Source: Acidimicrobiaceae bacterium
GTDB lineage: Bacteria; Actinomycetota; Acidimicrobiia; Acidimicrobiales; Ilumatobacteraceae
DNA length: 64,000 bases
Direction: 5' to 3'
Assembly: GCA_947490975.1 (NCBI GenBank)
Contig: CANLHV010000001.1
Span: forward strand, 1-64,000
Part shown: piece by piece, positions 44,456 through 52,383 of the stretch
Position numbering within the stretch: the stretch's first letter is position 1
How the letters are laid out: each line of letters begins with the position of its first letter
The notes under the pieces: generated by a model
Seen by the model: the letters and a program-made list of their open reading frames with translations, nothing else
The model's database searches: none
Told to the model about the DNA's origin: nothing
Translations under genes and position numbers: made by a program

Positions 44456-44976
44456 GGCGTCACACTTTTGATAGTGCCAGACACCAAGTCTTCAAGCATC
44501 GGCGGATTCAACAACTCTTTGTCCATGTCGCCAGTTGCGGCAATGACGCTTGCCACGACATCTGCGGGAATTTCTTCGAACTCAGCCGACACACCTTGCG
44601 ACATTCCGAGCATCATCGCTTTTTCTCGCAAATAGTCGGGTGCACGAAGTTCGGCACGCTGCTGTCGCAACTCGTCATAGTGAATTCGCGCAAGTCGCAC
44701 ATCAGTCGTGATTTTGTCTAAACGCAGCTGTTGCTCGGCGATGACGGTTTGAAAGACAACTATTGAAGTCAAAACGCATGCGATGATTATTAATGCAGAT
44801 GTGACTAGCGAGAATCGCTTGACAGGAATTGTCTCAACTAATCGCAGGTCCGGACGCTCAGTTGGTTGCGACGCAGATTTTGATCGACTGTGTGGCTGAC
44901 GAATTGGTTGCACTACCGAACCTGCTGGTCGACGAAGCCGAACTGGTGCTGGTCGCGACGCAAGTGCGGTTGCCAT
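44452..44976 (-). CDS. ftsL: FtsL-like divisome protein
   Basis: A 174-residue bitopic protein. After a basic, Pro/Arg-rich cytoplasmic part (1-55) one membrane helix runs about 57-77, then a coiled coil (QQLRLDKITTDVRLARIHYDELR) ending in LREKAMMLGM, the usual FtsL end, and an acidic tail to 174. Position between rsmH and ftsI is diagnostic. FtsL joins FtsQ and FtsB to activate FtsWI. The start follows the rsmH stop directly. Confidence 0.88.
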   Translation of the reverse strand: MATALASRPAPVRLRRPAGSVVQPIRQPHSRSKSASQPTERPDLRLVETIPVKRFSLVTSALIIIACVLTSIVVFQTVIAEQQLRLDKITTDVRLARIHYDELRQQRAELRAPDYLREKAMMLGMSQGVSAEFEEIPADVVASVIAATGDMDKELLNPPMLEDLVSGTIKSVTP

Positions 44977-45951
44977 TTAGTTGCCGACCCCGACGAGCGT
45001 TTTTTCAAGTACGCGCAGTCGTGCAGATTTTGCCCGACGATTAAGTGTCTGCTCTTTGGTTGATGGGTTCTTTGGGGCTCGAACACGACGAGTTAGTCGC
45101 TCTCCCGAGCGCGATTCATGCAGAAATGGCGATGCCATGTTTTGCTCGTTGGGGTTGCGAGCTGACTCAGAAAAGACGCGCTTGACGATGCGATTTTCGC
45201 CAGAGTGGTAAGTCAAAACAGCGACTCGCCCACCTGATTTAGTCGCATCAATTGCAATTTGCATTGCGCGCTCGAGAATCTCGAGTTCTTTATTTACTTC
45301 GATGCGAATTGCTTGAAAAGTTCGCTTGGCTGGATGCCCACCAGTGCGGCGGGCAGGCGCAGGAATCGCCGCCACCACAACTTCAGCAAGCTGGGTAGTT
45401 GTGGTTATTGGCCGCGCAGCGACTATTGCTTTGGCGATTCGACGGGCGAATTTTTCGTCAGCGTTGTCGGCAATTAGCCGAGAGAGATCATTCTCTTCGT
45501 AATTATTGACGACTTCGGCTGCACTCAATTGACTGCGTTGATCCATTCGCATATCTAGTGGACCGTCATGGCGATATGAGAACCCACGTTCTGCGACGTC
45601 TAATTGTGGCGAAGAGACACCTAAGTCAAACAACGCACCCGAAATTTGACTAATCGACATTTCTGCAAGAACTTCGCCGAGTGCGTCAAATCGCACACGA
45701 CGAATTGTTAGTCGACCTTTCAGACTCGAATCTTCGGCGATCATTTTTTCGGCATTCGCGATTGCGGAAGCATCTTGGTCAAGTCCAAGAATCTGCAACT
45801 TTGGATAAGCGTTGAGTATCGCCACAGCGTGTCCGCCAAGACCGAATGTCGCATCGACAATTACGCCCTCAGGCACCGAGGCGAAGCATTCAACAATTTC
45901 ATCAACCATGACAGGCAGATGAGAACCTTCTTGAATATTTGAGGTCGTCAT
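44977..45951 (-). CDS. rsmH: 16S rRNA (cytosine1402-N4)-methyltransferase RsmH
   Basis: RsmH (MraW) methylates C1402 of 16S rRNA in the decoding centre. The 324-residue protein shows HLPVMVDEIVECF, the SAM loop DATFGLGGHA, GALFDLGVSSPQLD, RGFSYRHDGPLDMRMD and TYHSGENRIVKRVF. The last block normally reads YHSLEDRIVK, so SGEN is a slight change. The ATG lacks a good Shine-Dalgarno; a structured RNA lies upstream at 46004-46122. Confidence 0.97.
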   Translation of the reverse strand: MTTSNIQEGSHLPVMVDEIVECFASVPEGVIVDATFGLGGHAVAILNAYPKLQILGLDQDASAIANAEKMIAEDSSLKGRLTIRRVRFDALGEVLAEMSISQISGALFDLGVSSPQLDVAERGFSYRHDGPLDMRMDQRSQLSAAEVVNNYEENDLSRLIADNADEKFARRIAKAIVAARPITTTTQLAEVVVAAIPAPARRTGGHPAKRTFQAIRIEVNKELEILERAMQIAIDATKSGGRVAVLTYHSGENRIVKRVFSESARNPNEQNMASPFLHESRSGERLTRRVRAPKNPSTKEQTLNRRAKSARLRVLEKTLVGVGN

Positions 45952-46003
45952 ATATATAGTGCAACTTGCAAACTGTCACTCGATGTTGAAGTCTCAGTTG
46001 TCT

Positions 46004-46122
46004 CGCTTATCAGCAGCCCCCCGGCCAACGGTGCCTCCGGGATTTCTCCCCGGATAGCGAAATGGAAAGCGGGCGGAGTTGGGGGCTATCCATTTTGTTA
46101 ACCGGGAGACTGCTGATAAGCG
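46004..46122 (-). ncRNA. Potential structured RNA leader between mraZ and rsmH
   Basis: The 227-base gap before rsmH holds a perfect 13-base inverted repeat, CGCTTATCAGCAG (46004-46016) and CTGCTGATAAGCG (46110-46122). Inside are further pairings: TCTCCC with GGGAGA (46045-46050/46104-46109), GGATAGC with GCTATCC (46052-46058/46085-46091), and CCCGG with CCGGG (46020-46024/46037-46041). Together they can form a three-way junction. There is no U-tract, so it is not a simple terminator. A conserved RNA upstream of mraW genes in Actinobacteria (the mraW motif) is known; whether this is a member needs a covariance search. The inside is more G+C-rich than its flanks. Confidence 0.6.
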
Positions 46123-46178
46123 AAACTCGTGCAACTGGTGACGGTTGCGAAAAGTTTGTTGCTTGACCCCCTTTCGCT

Positions 46179-46592
46179 CTACTCTGCGCCGGCTAGTTCT
46201 TGTGTGCCAGAGTCGCTGATGCGCTGATGGCGCTCTGGGTCCCAAATTTCGACTCGGTCAAATGAGCCGCTGACAATTACGCGAGAGTTAAGTTCGAGGC
46301 CCGCATACTCACGCAGTTTCTCGTCGACGTTGATACGGCCTTGCGCATCAACCGCAACCTCGACCATGTTTGAAGACAACGCTCGCTGCTCTTTACGATC
46401 CATTTCTCCGCGGCGAACTTTCTCCATCGCATCATTGGCAACAGCCAGAAAAGTCTCAGTTGTTAAGACGTCAACGCACTTGTCTCGACCAAGGGCCAAA
46501 TAACACTTCGGCTCGAATTTTGGTCGAAAAGCAGCAGGCAAGGCGATGCGACCCTTTGGGTCCAACTGTCGCTCATGCGCACCTACAAACAC
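46179..46592 (-). CDS. mraZ: Transcriptional regulator MraZ
   Basis: MraZ is an AbrB-like DNA-binding protein that regulates its own division operon. The GTG at 46592 is chosen because GGAGGA lies 3-4 bases upstream and because it gives the usual opening, FVGAHERQLDPKGRIALPAAF; the TTG seven codons earlier only extends through the ribosome site. Two MraZ repeats are present: HERQLDPKGRIALPAAFR and VEVDAQGRINVDEKLREYAG. Length is 137. Its likely operator is at 46667-46716. Confidence 0.95.
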   Translation of the reverse strand: MFVGAHERQLDPKGRIALPAAFRPKFEPKCYLALGRDKCVDVLTTETFLAVANDAMEKVRRGEMDRKEQRALSSNMVEVAVDAQGRINVDEKLREYAGLELNSRVIVSGSFDRVEIWDPERHQRISDSGTQELAGAE

Positions 46593-46627
46593 TGTTCCTC
46601 CGCCTTGTCCCAAAACCCCATTAATTA

Positions 46628-46657
46628 CAGGGTTTTAAGGCTCCCCTTAAATCCCTG
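46628..46657 (-). other. Hairpin in the mraZ 5' leader
   Basis: A 13-base inverted repeat with one mismatch, CAGGGTTTTAAGG (46628-46640) and CCTTAAATCCCTG (46645-46657), with a 4-base loop. It begins at about the expected transcript start and would put a stem-loop at the very 5' end of the mRNA, 36 bases before the GTG. It might stabilise the mRNA. Confidence 0.6.
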
Positions 46658-46662
46658 CAGAG

Positions 46663-46691
46663 ACTATATCCCCACTAGCCCCCACTGTCAA
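46663..46691 (-). promoter_or_regulatory. Promoter of the mraZ division operon
   Basis: On the minus strand TTGACA (46686-46691) and TATAGT (46663-46668) are spaced by exactly 17 bases, close to the housekeeping sigma consensus. The transcript would start near 46656, leaving a leader of about 64 bases before the mraZ GTG. Two of the MraZ-like repeats lie in the spacer. Confidence 0.8.
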
Positions 46692-46716
46692 ACATATTTC
46701 ACCACTTTTCACCACT
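46667..46716 (-). promoter_or_regulatory. Putative MraZ operator: four 10-base repeats
   Basis: Read on the minus strand the region divides into five decamers: AGTGGTGAAA, AGTGGTGAAA, TATGTTTGAC, AGTGGGGGCT, AGTGGGGATA. Four share AGTGGNG at 10-base steps, one helical turn. Known MraZ boxes are TGGG-type direct repeats with the same 10-base period upstream of mraZ, so this is very probably the autoregulatory site. It overlaps the -35, the spacer and the first base pairs of the -10 element. Confidence 0.75.
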
Positions 46717-46814
46717 TTCTTTGGATATTTTTGGGCAGCCCAAAACAGAGGTTCATTGACTGGTTCAGCACCGGGCCCGTTGGCGGGCAAAACAGTGGGC
46801 TTGCTTAGGTTTGT

Positions 46815-47507
46815 TTAAATCTTGGCAGCAAGTTCGACAATTGCTTCAGCGATTTGGTTCAACCCACCAACCTCGGCAACTGCAATGCGTGAAATCTCGG
46901 TTTCGAGCAATGCATCGTCATCGCTCGCGTGAAGTTTGATTCTGTCGATTAACAAATATTTGCGATAAAGATCTGGCGACCAGCGCTGGTGAACTACACA
47001 TTGAAAGCGCGCCATCTCGCGCGTACGACGCTGTGAAATGCCGACGACTTTCTGTCCGTGCAATGTAACTTCACCAGGTCCAAGACCGCCAAAACAAATT
47101 AAATCTGAAAGCCCCGAGCGTTCTAGACCGCCGCGGTGCACACGTAGTTGATCTCGGTCTGCAATCTCGCATTTAGCCAAAGCATCTGCCCAAAGATCCC
47201 CCACCCACCACATTGCTTCACCCACATCGTCTCGCCAAAGTTCGTCGTCTCGGGGCACCACAAAGTCGATCCATAAGTGCGCATCGGCCTGCAACAAGAC
47301 AACACCACCGCCACTTCGTCGACGTACAACCGACATGCCGTCGGGTTGACATGCCGACTGATTAACGATGTCTAGGTTTTGCTTCGAGCCAAGAACAACT
47401 GCTGACTCACTTATTGACGCTCGCCAAATCGCGCGCTCAGCAGGCAGCTCACGACTATGAACTGCCTCGGCAGAATCGCGCAAGTGATTGAAACGCCATG
47501 AGGTCAT
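46815..47507 (-). CDS. Lipoate--protein ligase A family protein
   Basis: A 230-residue member of the biotin/lipoate A/B ligase family. VVRRRSGGGVVLL is the lipoyl-AMP loop and HGQKVVGISQRRT holds the conserved lysine. AHLWIDFVVPRDDELW and VGDLWADAL follow. It is shorter than full LplA and lacks the accessory domain, so it may be an octanoyl or lipoyl transferase or a ligase that needs a partner. It lies 36 bases after the HNH gene and upstream of the mraZ promoter. Confidence 0.8.
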   Translation of the reverse strand: MTSWRFNHLRDSAEAVHSRELPAERAIWRASISESAVVLGSKQNLDIVNQSACQPDGMSVVRRRSGGGVVLLQADAHLWIDFVVPRDDELWRDDVGEAMWWVGDLWADALAKCEIADRDQLRVHRGGLERSGLSDLICFGGLGPGEVTLHGQKVVGISQRRTREMARFQCVVHQRWSPDLYRKYLLIDRIKLHASDDDALLETEISRIAVAEVGGLNQIAEAIVELAAKI

Positions 47508-47543
47508 GAATGCGTCACTATCTTTTGTTTGAAACCAGTTTTG

Positions 47544-48041
47544 TTACGAGGCGAACGCCAAGTATTGCTTCCACTCTTCTGGCACTCGACCGACCGAAAC
47601 AGTCACCCATGCAAGTTCGCGCGGTGTGTGTGGTTGGTTTGCCAGAGCCATACCTGCCTCTTGAGGAGTTCGATCACGCTTTTTCAAGTTGCAGCCACGA
47701 CATGCAGCAGTCACGTTCTCCCATACATGCATGCCTCCGCGAGACCTTGGCATTACATGATCGATACTGTCGGCATGAGCACCGCAATATTGGCAGCGAT
47801 GATTATCGCGAGCAAAAATCGCTCGTCGTGACATTGCAGTTCGACGGTGATACGGCACTTTGACGACATACCTCAGTCTGATGACCAATGGCCCAGGCAT
47901 CACGAATGTCTCTGCTCTTATTTGCGTGCCGTCTTCTTCGATGATCTCGGCTTTATCTGAGAGCACTAAGCAAATTGCTCTGCGGGCAGGCACAATCGAA
48001 AGCGGCTCGAATGTTGCATTCAGAACTAGCGCACTTCTCAT
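47544..48041 (-). CDS. HNH endonuclease family protein
   Basis: A 165-residue protein from the ATG at 48041. The N-terminal MRSALVLNATFEPLSIVPARRA is typical of a widespread actinobacterial HNH family. The HNH site is CQYCG, then SIDHVMPRSRGG with the catalytic His, WENVTAACRGCNLKK with Asn and the second zinc CxxC. These are stand-alone nucleases of unknown cellular role, often near housekeeping genes rather than in mobile elements. The start overlaps the stop of the small upstream gene as ATGA. Confidence 0.92.
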   Translation of the reverse strand: MRSALVLNATFEPLSIVPARRAICLVLSDKAEIIEEDGTQIRAETFVMPGPLVIRLRYVVKVPYHRRTAMSRRAIFARDNHRCQYCGAHADSIDHVMPRSRGGMHVWENVTAACRGCNLKKRDRTPQEAGMALANQPHTPRELAWVTVSVGRVPEEWKQYLAFAS

Positions 48042-48295
48042 CGTAAATCTCTCAACCAATTTAAGTAACTCAAAACATCTCGAACTTCAATCTGATGATT
48101 ATCGCCGCCATATTGAGTTTGCTTTCGAAAGCGTATATACGACTGGCCCGGCACTGGCAAAAATGGCGATCGTCGCCACCAATTTCGCGGAATGAGGCGA
48201 AACAACTGAGTTACCGCTACGAGCCACAGACTTGGCCTAACGGCTATCGCACAGACAATTGAGGCACCCGATTTCATGCTCGAAATTGCCGCCAT
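48038..48295 (-). CDS. Small conserved protein, 85 residues
   Basis: The ATG lies three bases after the acyl-CoA dehydrogenase stop and the stop overlaps the HNH start by 4 bases, so the frame fits an operon exactly. The sequence has the recognisable pattern RPSLWLVAVTQLFRL, then PRNWWRRSPFLPVPGQSYIR and a C-terminal VLSYLNWLRDLR, which I recall from small hypothetical proteins of other Actinobacteria. It has no membrane segment of full length. Function is unknown. Confidence rests on fit and pattern, not on a database match. Confidence 0.75.
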   Translation of the reverse strand: MAAISSMKSGASIVCAIAVRPSLWLVAVTQLFRLIPRNWWRRSPFLPVPGQSYIRFRKQTQYGGDNHQIEVRDVLSYLNWLRDLR

Positions 48296-48298
48296 AGG

Positions 48299-49519
48299 TC
48301 AGTTGGGTTTTGGTTCTTTAGGCAAACCGAGCACCATCTCGCCAATGATGTTGCGTTGAACTTGCGACGAACCCGCATAAATCGTGCCGGCACGAGCATT
48401 CAAAAATGTCATTGCCCAACTCATCGAACTATTTTTTGCGCCAGCCTCGTCAGTTTGAAAAGTTGTCATTGGTTTGCGACCCACAGGCACAAGACCATCA
48501 GCGCCAAGAATATCCATTGCTAATTCTGTGACTGTCTTGTGATATTCACTCCAATAAAGCTTCGAGATCGCGCCGTCTGGCCCGGGGTGATGTCCTGCGA
48601 CAAACTTCGTCAATGTGCGCATACCGAGATATCTCATTATCTGCACTTTGCCATAGCAGTCGCTCAACCTCTGGCGAATTCGAGGATCGTTAGCTACACC
48701 GCGTTGTTGAGCCAAGGCGATCAGACGATCAATTTCGGCTTGATACCTGATCGAAAGTGTCGCTGCGGCTTCGCCACGCTCATAGCCCAGTAATGACATT
48801 GCTACAGCCCAACCATTATTAATGCCACCAACGATGTTTTCTTTTGGACAGGTCACATCTGTATAGAAAACTTCGTTGAATTCGCTCTCACCAGAAAGCA
48901 TCTTGATTGGTCTCACTTCAATGCCTGGCTGACGCATATCAACCAACATGAAAGAAATACCTTTATGTTTTGGTGCGTCAGGGTTGGTGCGTGCGAGCGT
49001 AAAAATATGAGTTGCATACTGCCCGGCTGAAGTCCAAATTTTTTGTCCATTCAAAACAAACTGATCACCGTCAAGGGTTGCCTTCAAGCCAACGTTGCCA
49101 AGATCAGAGCCCGCGTTTGGCTCGCTATACCCCTGACACCAAACATCTTGTCCTGAAATAATTCTCGGTAAGTAGTAGCGCTTTTGTTCTTCGGTTCCCC
49201 AGATCAGCAACGTATTGCCAAGCATCTGAATGCCGAACGTGTCGTTGAACGAACCGGTCGGCACACCAGCGCGAGCAAACTCTTCGGCGACAATCACTTG
49301 TTCGAGTGCTGACAGACCACCACCGCCGTATTCGACTGGCCAACCAGGTGCAAGGTACGGACTTGACGCCAAAACATTGCGCCACTCGGCGACAAAATCT
49401 TCGACTGCTTTGCCTTCCATTGAACCGATGCCTTGCCAGTTAGACGGAAGTTTCTCGGCTAAGAATGCTTGGACTTTCTCGCGATATTCTTCGGCTTGAA
49501 GTTCGTAGACCGGTCTCAT
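48299..49519 (-). CDS. Acyl-CoA dehydrogenase family protein
   Basis: A 406-residue FAD enzyme. N-terminal helices with AEEFARAGVPTG, then CQGYSEPNAGSDLGNVGLKA, the FAD-binding QKIWTSAGQYATHIF, and C-terminal LGADGLVPVGR and SSQVQRNIIGEMVLGLP. This is the actinobacterial FadE branch active on longer or unusual acyl chains; the exact substrate is unknown. The start overlaps the ROK kinase stop by 4 bases. Confidence 0.93.
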   Translation of the reverse strand: MRPVYELQAEEYREKVQAFLAEKLPSNWQGIGSMEGKAVEDFVAEWRNVLASSPYLAPGWPVEYGGGGLSALEQVIVAEEFARAGVPTGSFNDTFGIQMLGNTLLIWGTEEQKRYYLPRIISGQDVWCQGYSEPNAGSDLGNVGLKATLDGDQFVLNGQKIWTSAGQYATHIFTLARTNPDAPKHKGISFMLVDMRQPGIEVRPIKMLSGESEFNEVFYTDVTCPKENIVGGINNGWAVAMSLLGYERGEAAATLSIRYQAEIDRLIALAQQRGVANDPRIRQRLSDCYGKVQIMRYLGMRTLTKFVAGHHPGPDGAISKLYWSEYHKTVTELAMDILGADGLVPVGRKPMTTFQTDEAGAKNSSMSWAMTFLNARAGTIYAGSSQVQRNIIGEMVLGLPKEPKPN

Positions 49520-50376
49520 GTTTCACAGCCTAGATTGCGGGCCACTGCTGCTGCCCCAACGAGCGGCGAAAGCGGGCCAAGCCCTGCAGGACAAACCGTA
49601 AATCCTTGAACAAAGCCGATCTTCGCCGACCGGTCTAATTCGCTTTGAACCGACTCAAAAAATGGTTTACCAAAGCCAAGAGCAACTGAACCAGCGATCA
49701 CAGCACTTCGCAAATCGATGGCAGCACCAACACTCACCAAAGCACGCGCAACGAGTCGACCTGTTTCGGCGATCACCTGTGCACTTGCTTGCGCCGCAGG
49801 CTTGCCGGTTATCGCCTCAATCGACCGACCCGAAGCGTGAGCCTCGAGACAACCGTGCGAACCGCACGCACATAGCCTGCCATCGGGAACGACAATCACA
49901 TGACCGATGTGTCCGGCATTGCCACTGCGACCGTCCAAAACTTTGCCCCGTGAGATTATTCCGCCGCCAACGCCTGTAGATACAACCATGCCAATCACAT
50001 CTGTCTGGCCAGCAACTGCACCGCACCAAACTTCGCCCTGCACAAGAGCCTTGGCGTCGCCGTCTATATATACAGGCAGCTGAACCAACTCTTGCAACTT
50101 TGCTCGCAACGGAAAATCACGCCACTCAGGAATGTGAAGTGTCGATACGAGTTCACCGTGCGGCGCCATCGGTCCACCACAGCCAACACCGCAAGCAATG
50201 AGATCGACGTTTGAGATGGCGATTTGTTCTCTTATTAGCTCTTGCAGCGCGCCCCAGACATTTACTTGGGGCGTTAGCGCTCGCCCGTGCGACAACACCT
50301 CGCCGGTTGTCGAAACTACGCCAACCGAGAGTTTGGTGCCACCAATATCAACTGCAAGATAGCCGCGCTGACTCAC
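49516..50376 (-). CDS. ROK family sugar kinase
   Basis: A 286-residue ROK protein without a DNA-binding domain, so a kinase rather than a repressor. ATP site YLAVDIGGTKLSVGVVS; sugar-site region GNAGHIGHVIVVPDG; zinc motif CACGSHGCLEAHASG. The catalytic Asp would be in VYIDGDAKALVQGE, where most ROK kinases have ENDA or NDANA. Glucose or another hexose is the likely substrate. A second ROK gene lies at 54651-55511. Confidence 0.88.
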   Translation of the reverse strand: MSQRGYLAVDIGGTKLSVGVVSTTGEVLSHGRALTPQVNVWGALQELIREQIAISNVDLIACGVGCGGPMAPHGELVSTLHIPEWRDFPLRAKLQELVQLPVYIDGDAKALVQGEVWCGAVAGQTDVIGMVVSTGVGGGIISRGKVLDGRSGNAGHIGHVIVVPDGRLCACGSHGCLEAHASGRSIEAITGKPAAQASAQVIAETGRLVARALVSVGAAIDLRSAVIAGSVALGFGKPFFESVQSELDRSAKIGFVQGFTVCPAGLGPLSPLVGAAAVARNLGCET

Positions 50377-50385
50377 GCGAAATCT

Positions 50386-50739
50386 TTACCGTTCGCGCGT
50401 GAATTTATCGCGCATGCGCTGCGCGTTAGCGCGTTGAGCGCGCAGTGATTCGGCGACATCGCGAATGCCAACTTTTGACATCGCACGCAACTGACGCTCG
50501 ACGATTAATGCACAACCAAGCATCGCCAAAAAACCGGCGAATGCAAAAAGAAAATGAAACTGCAAGCCAACGATTGTCAACCCGAGTGACGCAGCGATAC
50601 CGACCCCAGCCCACCATGCGGTTCGAGCCGAGTGGCGATACAAGCCCTTTGATGAAACCGCTTGCGCAAATTTTTCGTCTGTCTTGAGATCTTGCTCAAT
50701 TTGCCGAAGAATCTGTTGCTCGTTATCTGATAGTGGCAA
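50386..50739 (-). CDS. DUF3040 membrane protein
   Basis: A 117-residue protein of the actinobacterial DUF3040 family: opening PLSDNEQQILRQIEQDLKTD, then two membrane segments at about 41-60 and 63-82, and a basic C-terminal tail. The TTG start is fixed by GGAGG 5 bases upstream. Such genes commonly lie near dinB and mraZ in Actinobacteria, as here. Function is unknown. Confidence 0.9.
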   Translation of the reverse strand: MPLSDNEQQILRQIEQDLKTDEKFAQAVSSKGLYRHSARTAWWAGVGIAASLGLTIVGLQFHFLFAFAGFLAMLGCALIVERQLRAMSKVGIRDVAESLRAQRANAQRMRDKFTRER

Positions 50740-50811
50740 GGTGCCTCCGATTAGAAAATTTCAATCTATATCTTCTCACGATTGTACGGATTACGCAAGA
50801 CAAAATTTGCT

Positions 50812-52089
50812 CTAGTCAAGATCGCTCGGACCCCACTTGGATGCTCCTGGTTTGCGCTTGTTATTTAATGAACTTGCAGGTTTGATTGATGCATCTCCAA
50901 ATTTGTGCCTAATGTCATCAACTGCTGACGTCGTCGAACTCCATGCTTCATCTAGTTCATTTGCCGTTGACGTTTCGGTTGTCTCACCAAACAGACTTAG
51001 TTGCATTTCGGGGGCCACCAAATTTCGCGCACTGATACCCAAAAGTCGAACACCACCCGAAATATCTACTTCTCTCAGTAACGGCTCAATTAGTCGCATC
51101 ATCGCCTGCGCAGTTGTAACCGGAAACTCGACACTTGCCGCGCGAGTAATAATTCGAAAATCAGAAAACTTGAGTTTCAATGAAATTGTGCGCGCGCCGA
51201 CACCGGCACTGCGACATCGGGTCGAAACAGCATCGGCAAGACGCAGTAACTGATCGTGCGCAACATCAAATTCTTTGATGTCTGACGAAAATGTCTCTTC
51301 GTGACCAATTGATTTTGCGTCACGGTCTGGTTCGACCAGCCTGTAATCGATGCCCTGCGACAACTCAAACAAATGTTGACCGAGGGACTCTCCGAGAACA
51401 TTGATCAAAATCTTGCGATCAAATTTCGCAAGATCACCGACAGTCTTTATCGAAAGAGCGGCAAGCTTTTCGAGTGTGACCGGCCCCACCCCCCAGAGTG
51501 ACTCGACTGCCAACGGATGTAGAAATTCAAGTTCGTGACCATATTGAACTTCGAAAACGCCGTGACCTGGCTCTACCCTTTCGCGACTTGCACGGGGCTT
51601 AGCAACAACTGAAGCAAGCTTTGCCAAAAATTTATTTGGCGCGACACCAACGCTGCATGTCAGTTCAGTTTGTTCTTTGACGCGAGAACGAATTTCTTCA
51701 CCTATCTTGACACCATCGCCCAACAAACGTCGCGCACCGGTGACATCTAGAAATGCCTCGTCAAGGGATAGCCCTTCAACTAGCGGCGTGATCGTTTGGA
51801 AAATCTCAAATACTTCAGCGCTCACTTCTGAATAAAGATCGTGATCGCCCGGCAAAAAAATCGCCTGGGGGCAGAGTCGTTTTGCCTGAGCTGACGACAT
51901 TGCCGAAAACACGCCGAACCTGCGAGCCTCATATGACGCGGCCGCAACAACACCACGAGCGCCATCTCCTCCAACGACTACCGGCAGACCACGCAGTTTT
52001 GGATTTCTGCGCAACTCGACAGCGACATAGAACATATCCATATCGACATGCAAAATCGTTTTTACCGCTTCAGGTGGCGAAGTCTTCAC
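50812..52089 (-). CDS. dinB: DNA polymerase IV (Y family)
   Basis: A translesion polymerase of 425 residues. Catalytic acidic residues are in LHVDMDMFYVAVE and SLDEAFLDVTG; CSVGVAPNKFLAKLAS is the palm and VESLWGVGPVTLEKL the thumb HhH. A β-clamp motif QLSLF follows the little finger, and the tail is basic. The GTG at 52089 lies 7 bases after a TAGCGT hexamer with no Shine-Dalgarno, which fits a leaderless message. No LexA-type box was recognised in the 30-base divergent gap. Confidence 0.95.
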   Translation of the reverse strand: MKTSPPEAVKTILHVDMDMFYVAVELRRNPKLRGLPVVVGGDGARGVVAAASYEARRFGVFSAMSSAQAKRLCPQAIFLPGDHDLYSEVSAEVFEIFQTITPLVEGLSLDEAFLDVTGARRLLGDGVKIGEEIRSRVKEQTELTCSVGVAPNKFLAKLASVVAKPRASRERVEPGHGVFEVQYGHELEFLHPLAVESLWGVGPVTLEKLAALSIKTVGDLAKFDRKILINVLGESLGQHLFELSQGIDYRLVEPDRDAKSIGHEETFSSDIKEFDVAHDQLLRLADAVSTRCRSAGVGARTISLKLKFSDFRIITRAASVEFPVTTAQAMMRLIEPLLREVDISGGVRLLGISARNLVAPEMQLSLFGETTETSTANELDEAWSSTTSAVDDIRHKFGDASIKPASSLNNKRKPGASKWGPSDLD

Positions 52090-52096
52090 GATTCAA

Positions 52097-52112
52097 ACGC
52101 TAGTCATAAACT
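52097..52112. promoter_or_regulatory. Interleaved divergent -10 elements of dinB and the 52120 gene
   Basis: Minus strand TAGCGT (52097-52102) lies 7 bases before the dinB GTG; plus strand TAAACT (52107-52112) lies 7 bases before the ATG at 52120. Both -35 regions would fall at or within the opposite gene, because only 30 bases separate the start codons. Confidence 0.45.
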
Positions 52113-52119
52113 CTTAACC

Positions 52120-52383
52120 ATGAGCCAACAAGACCGTCGTCTATCGGCACTGCCGTCAGTGTTAGCACGCGTCGTTGCTTTCGTCTCGATAATTGTCGCT
52201 GGCTTTGCAGGCGCACTGATTGGTTTTACTCTCATAGATCTTCAGTGCCAAGGCGCCTGCGATGTACCAAATTCAATTGGACTAATTCTCGGCGCAATCA
52301 CCGGAGCATTCGGCATGGGAGTCGTTGCAGTGTTGGTTTTGCGTGCAACAGGAGAATGGAAAGAACTTGAGGATCGAAAGTGA
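52120..52383 (+). CDS. Small two-helix membrane protein
   Basis: An 87-residue protein from the ATG at 52120. Two hydrophobic segments (about 15-35 and 48-70) flank IDLQCQGACDVPNSIG, which has two cysteines outside or between the helices. The C terminus is charged (EWKELEDRK). The stop overlaps the IMPase GTG as GTGA. I do not recognise a family. The open frame extends upstream over dinB, but that part overlaps the opposite gene and its promoter. Confidence 0.7.
   Translation: MSQQDRRLSALPSVLARVVAFVSIIVAGFAGALIGFTLIDLQCQGACDVPNSIGLILGAITGAFGMGVVAVLVLRATGEWKELEDRK

Noticed and set aside
45994..46245. An 83-residue minus-strand open frame across the mraZ-rsmH gap
   Set aside because: It overlaps the end of mraZ, covers the inverted repeats and has an Arg/Pro/Gly-rich shadow composition with no ribosome site.
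47544..48041. HNH protein as a homing endonuclease or defence nuclease
   Set aside because: It sits in a coupled housekeeping operon with ordinary composition and no partner genes of a defence system.
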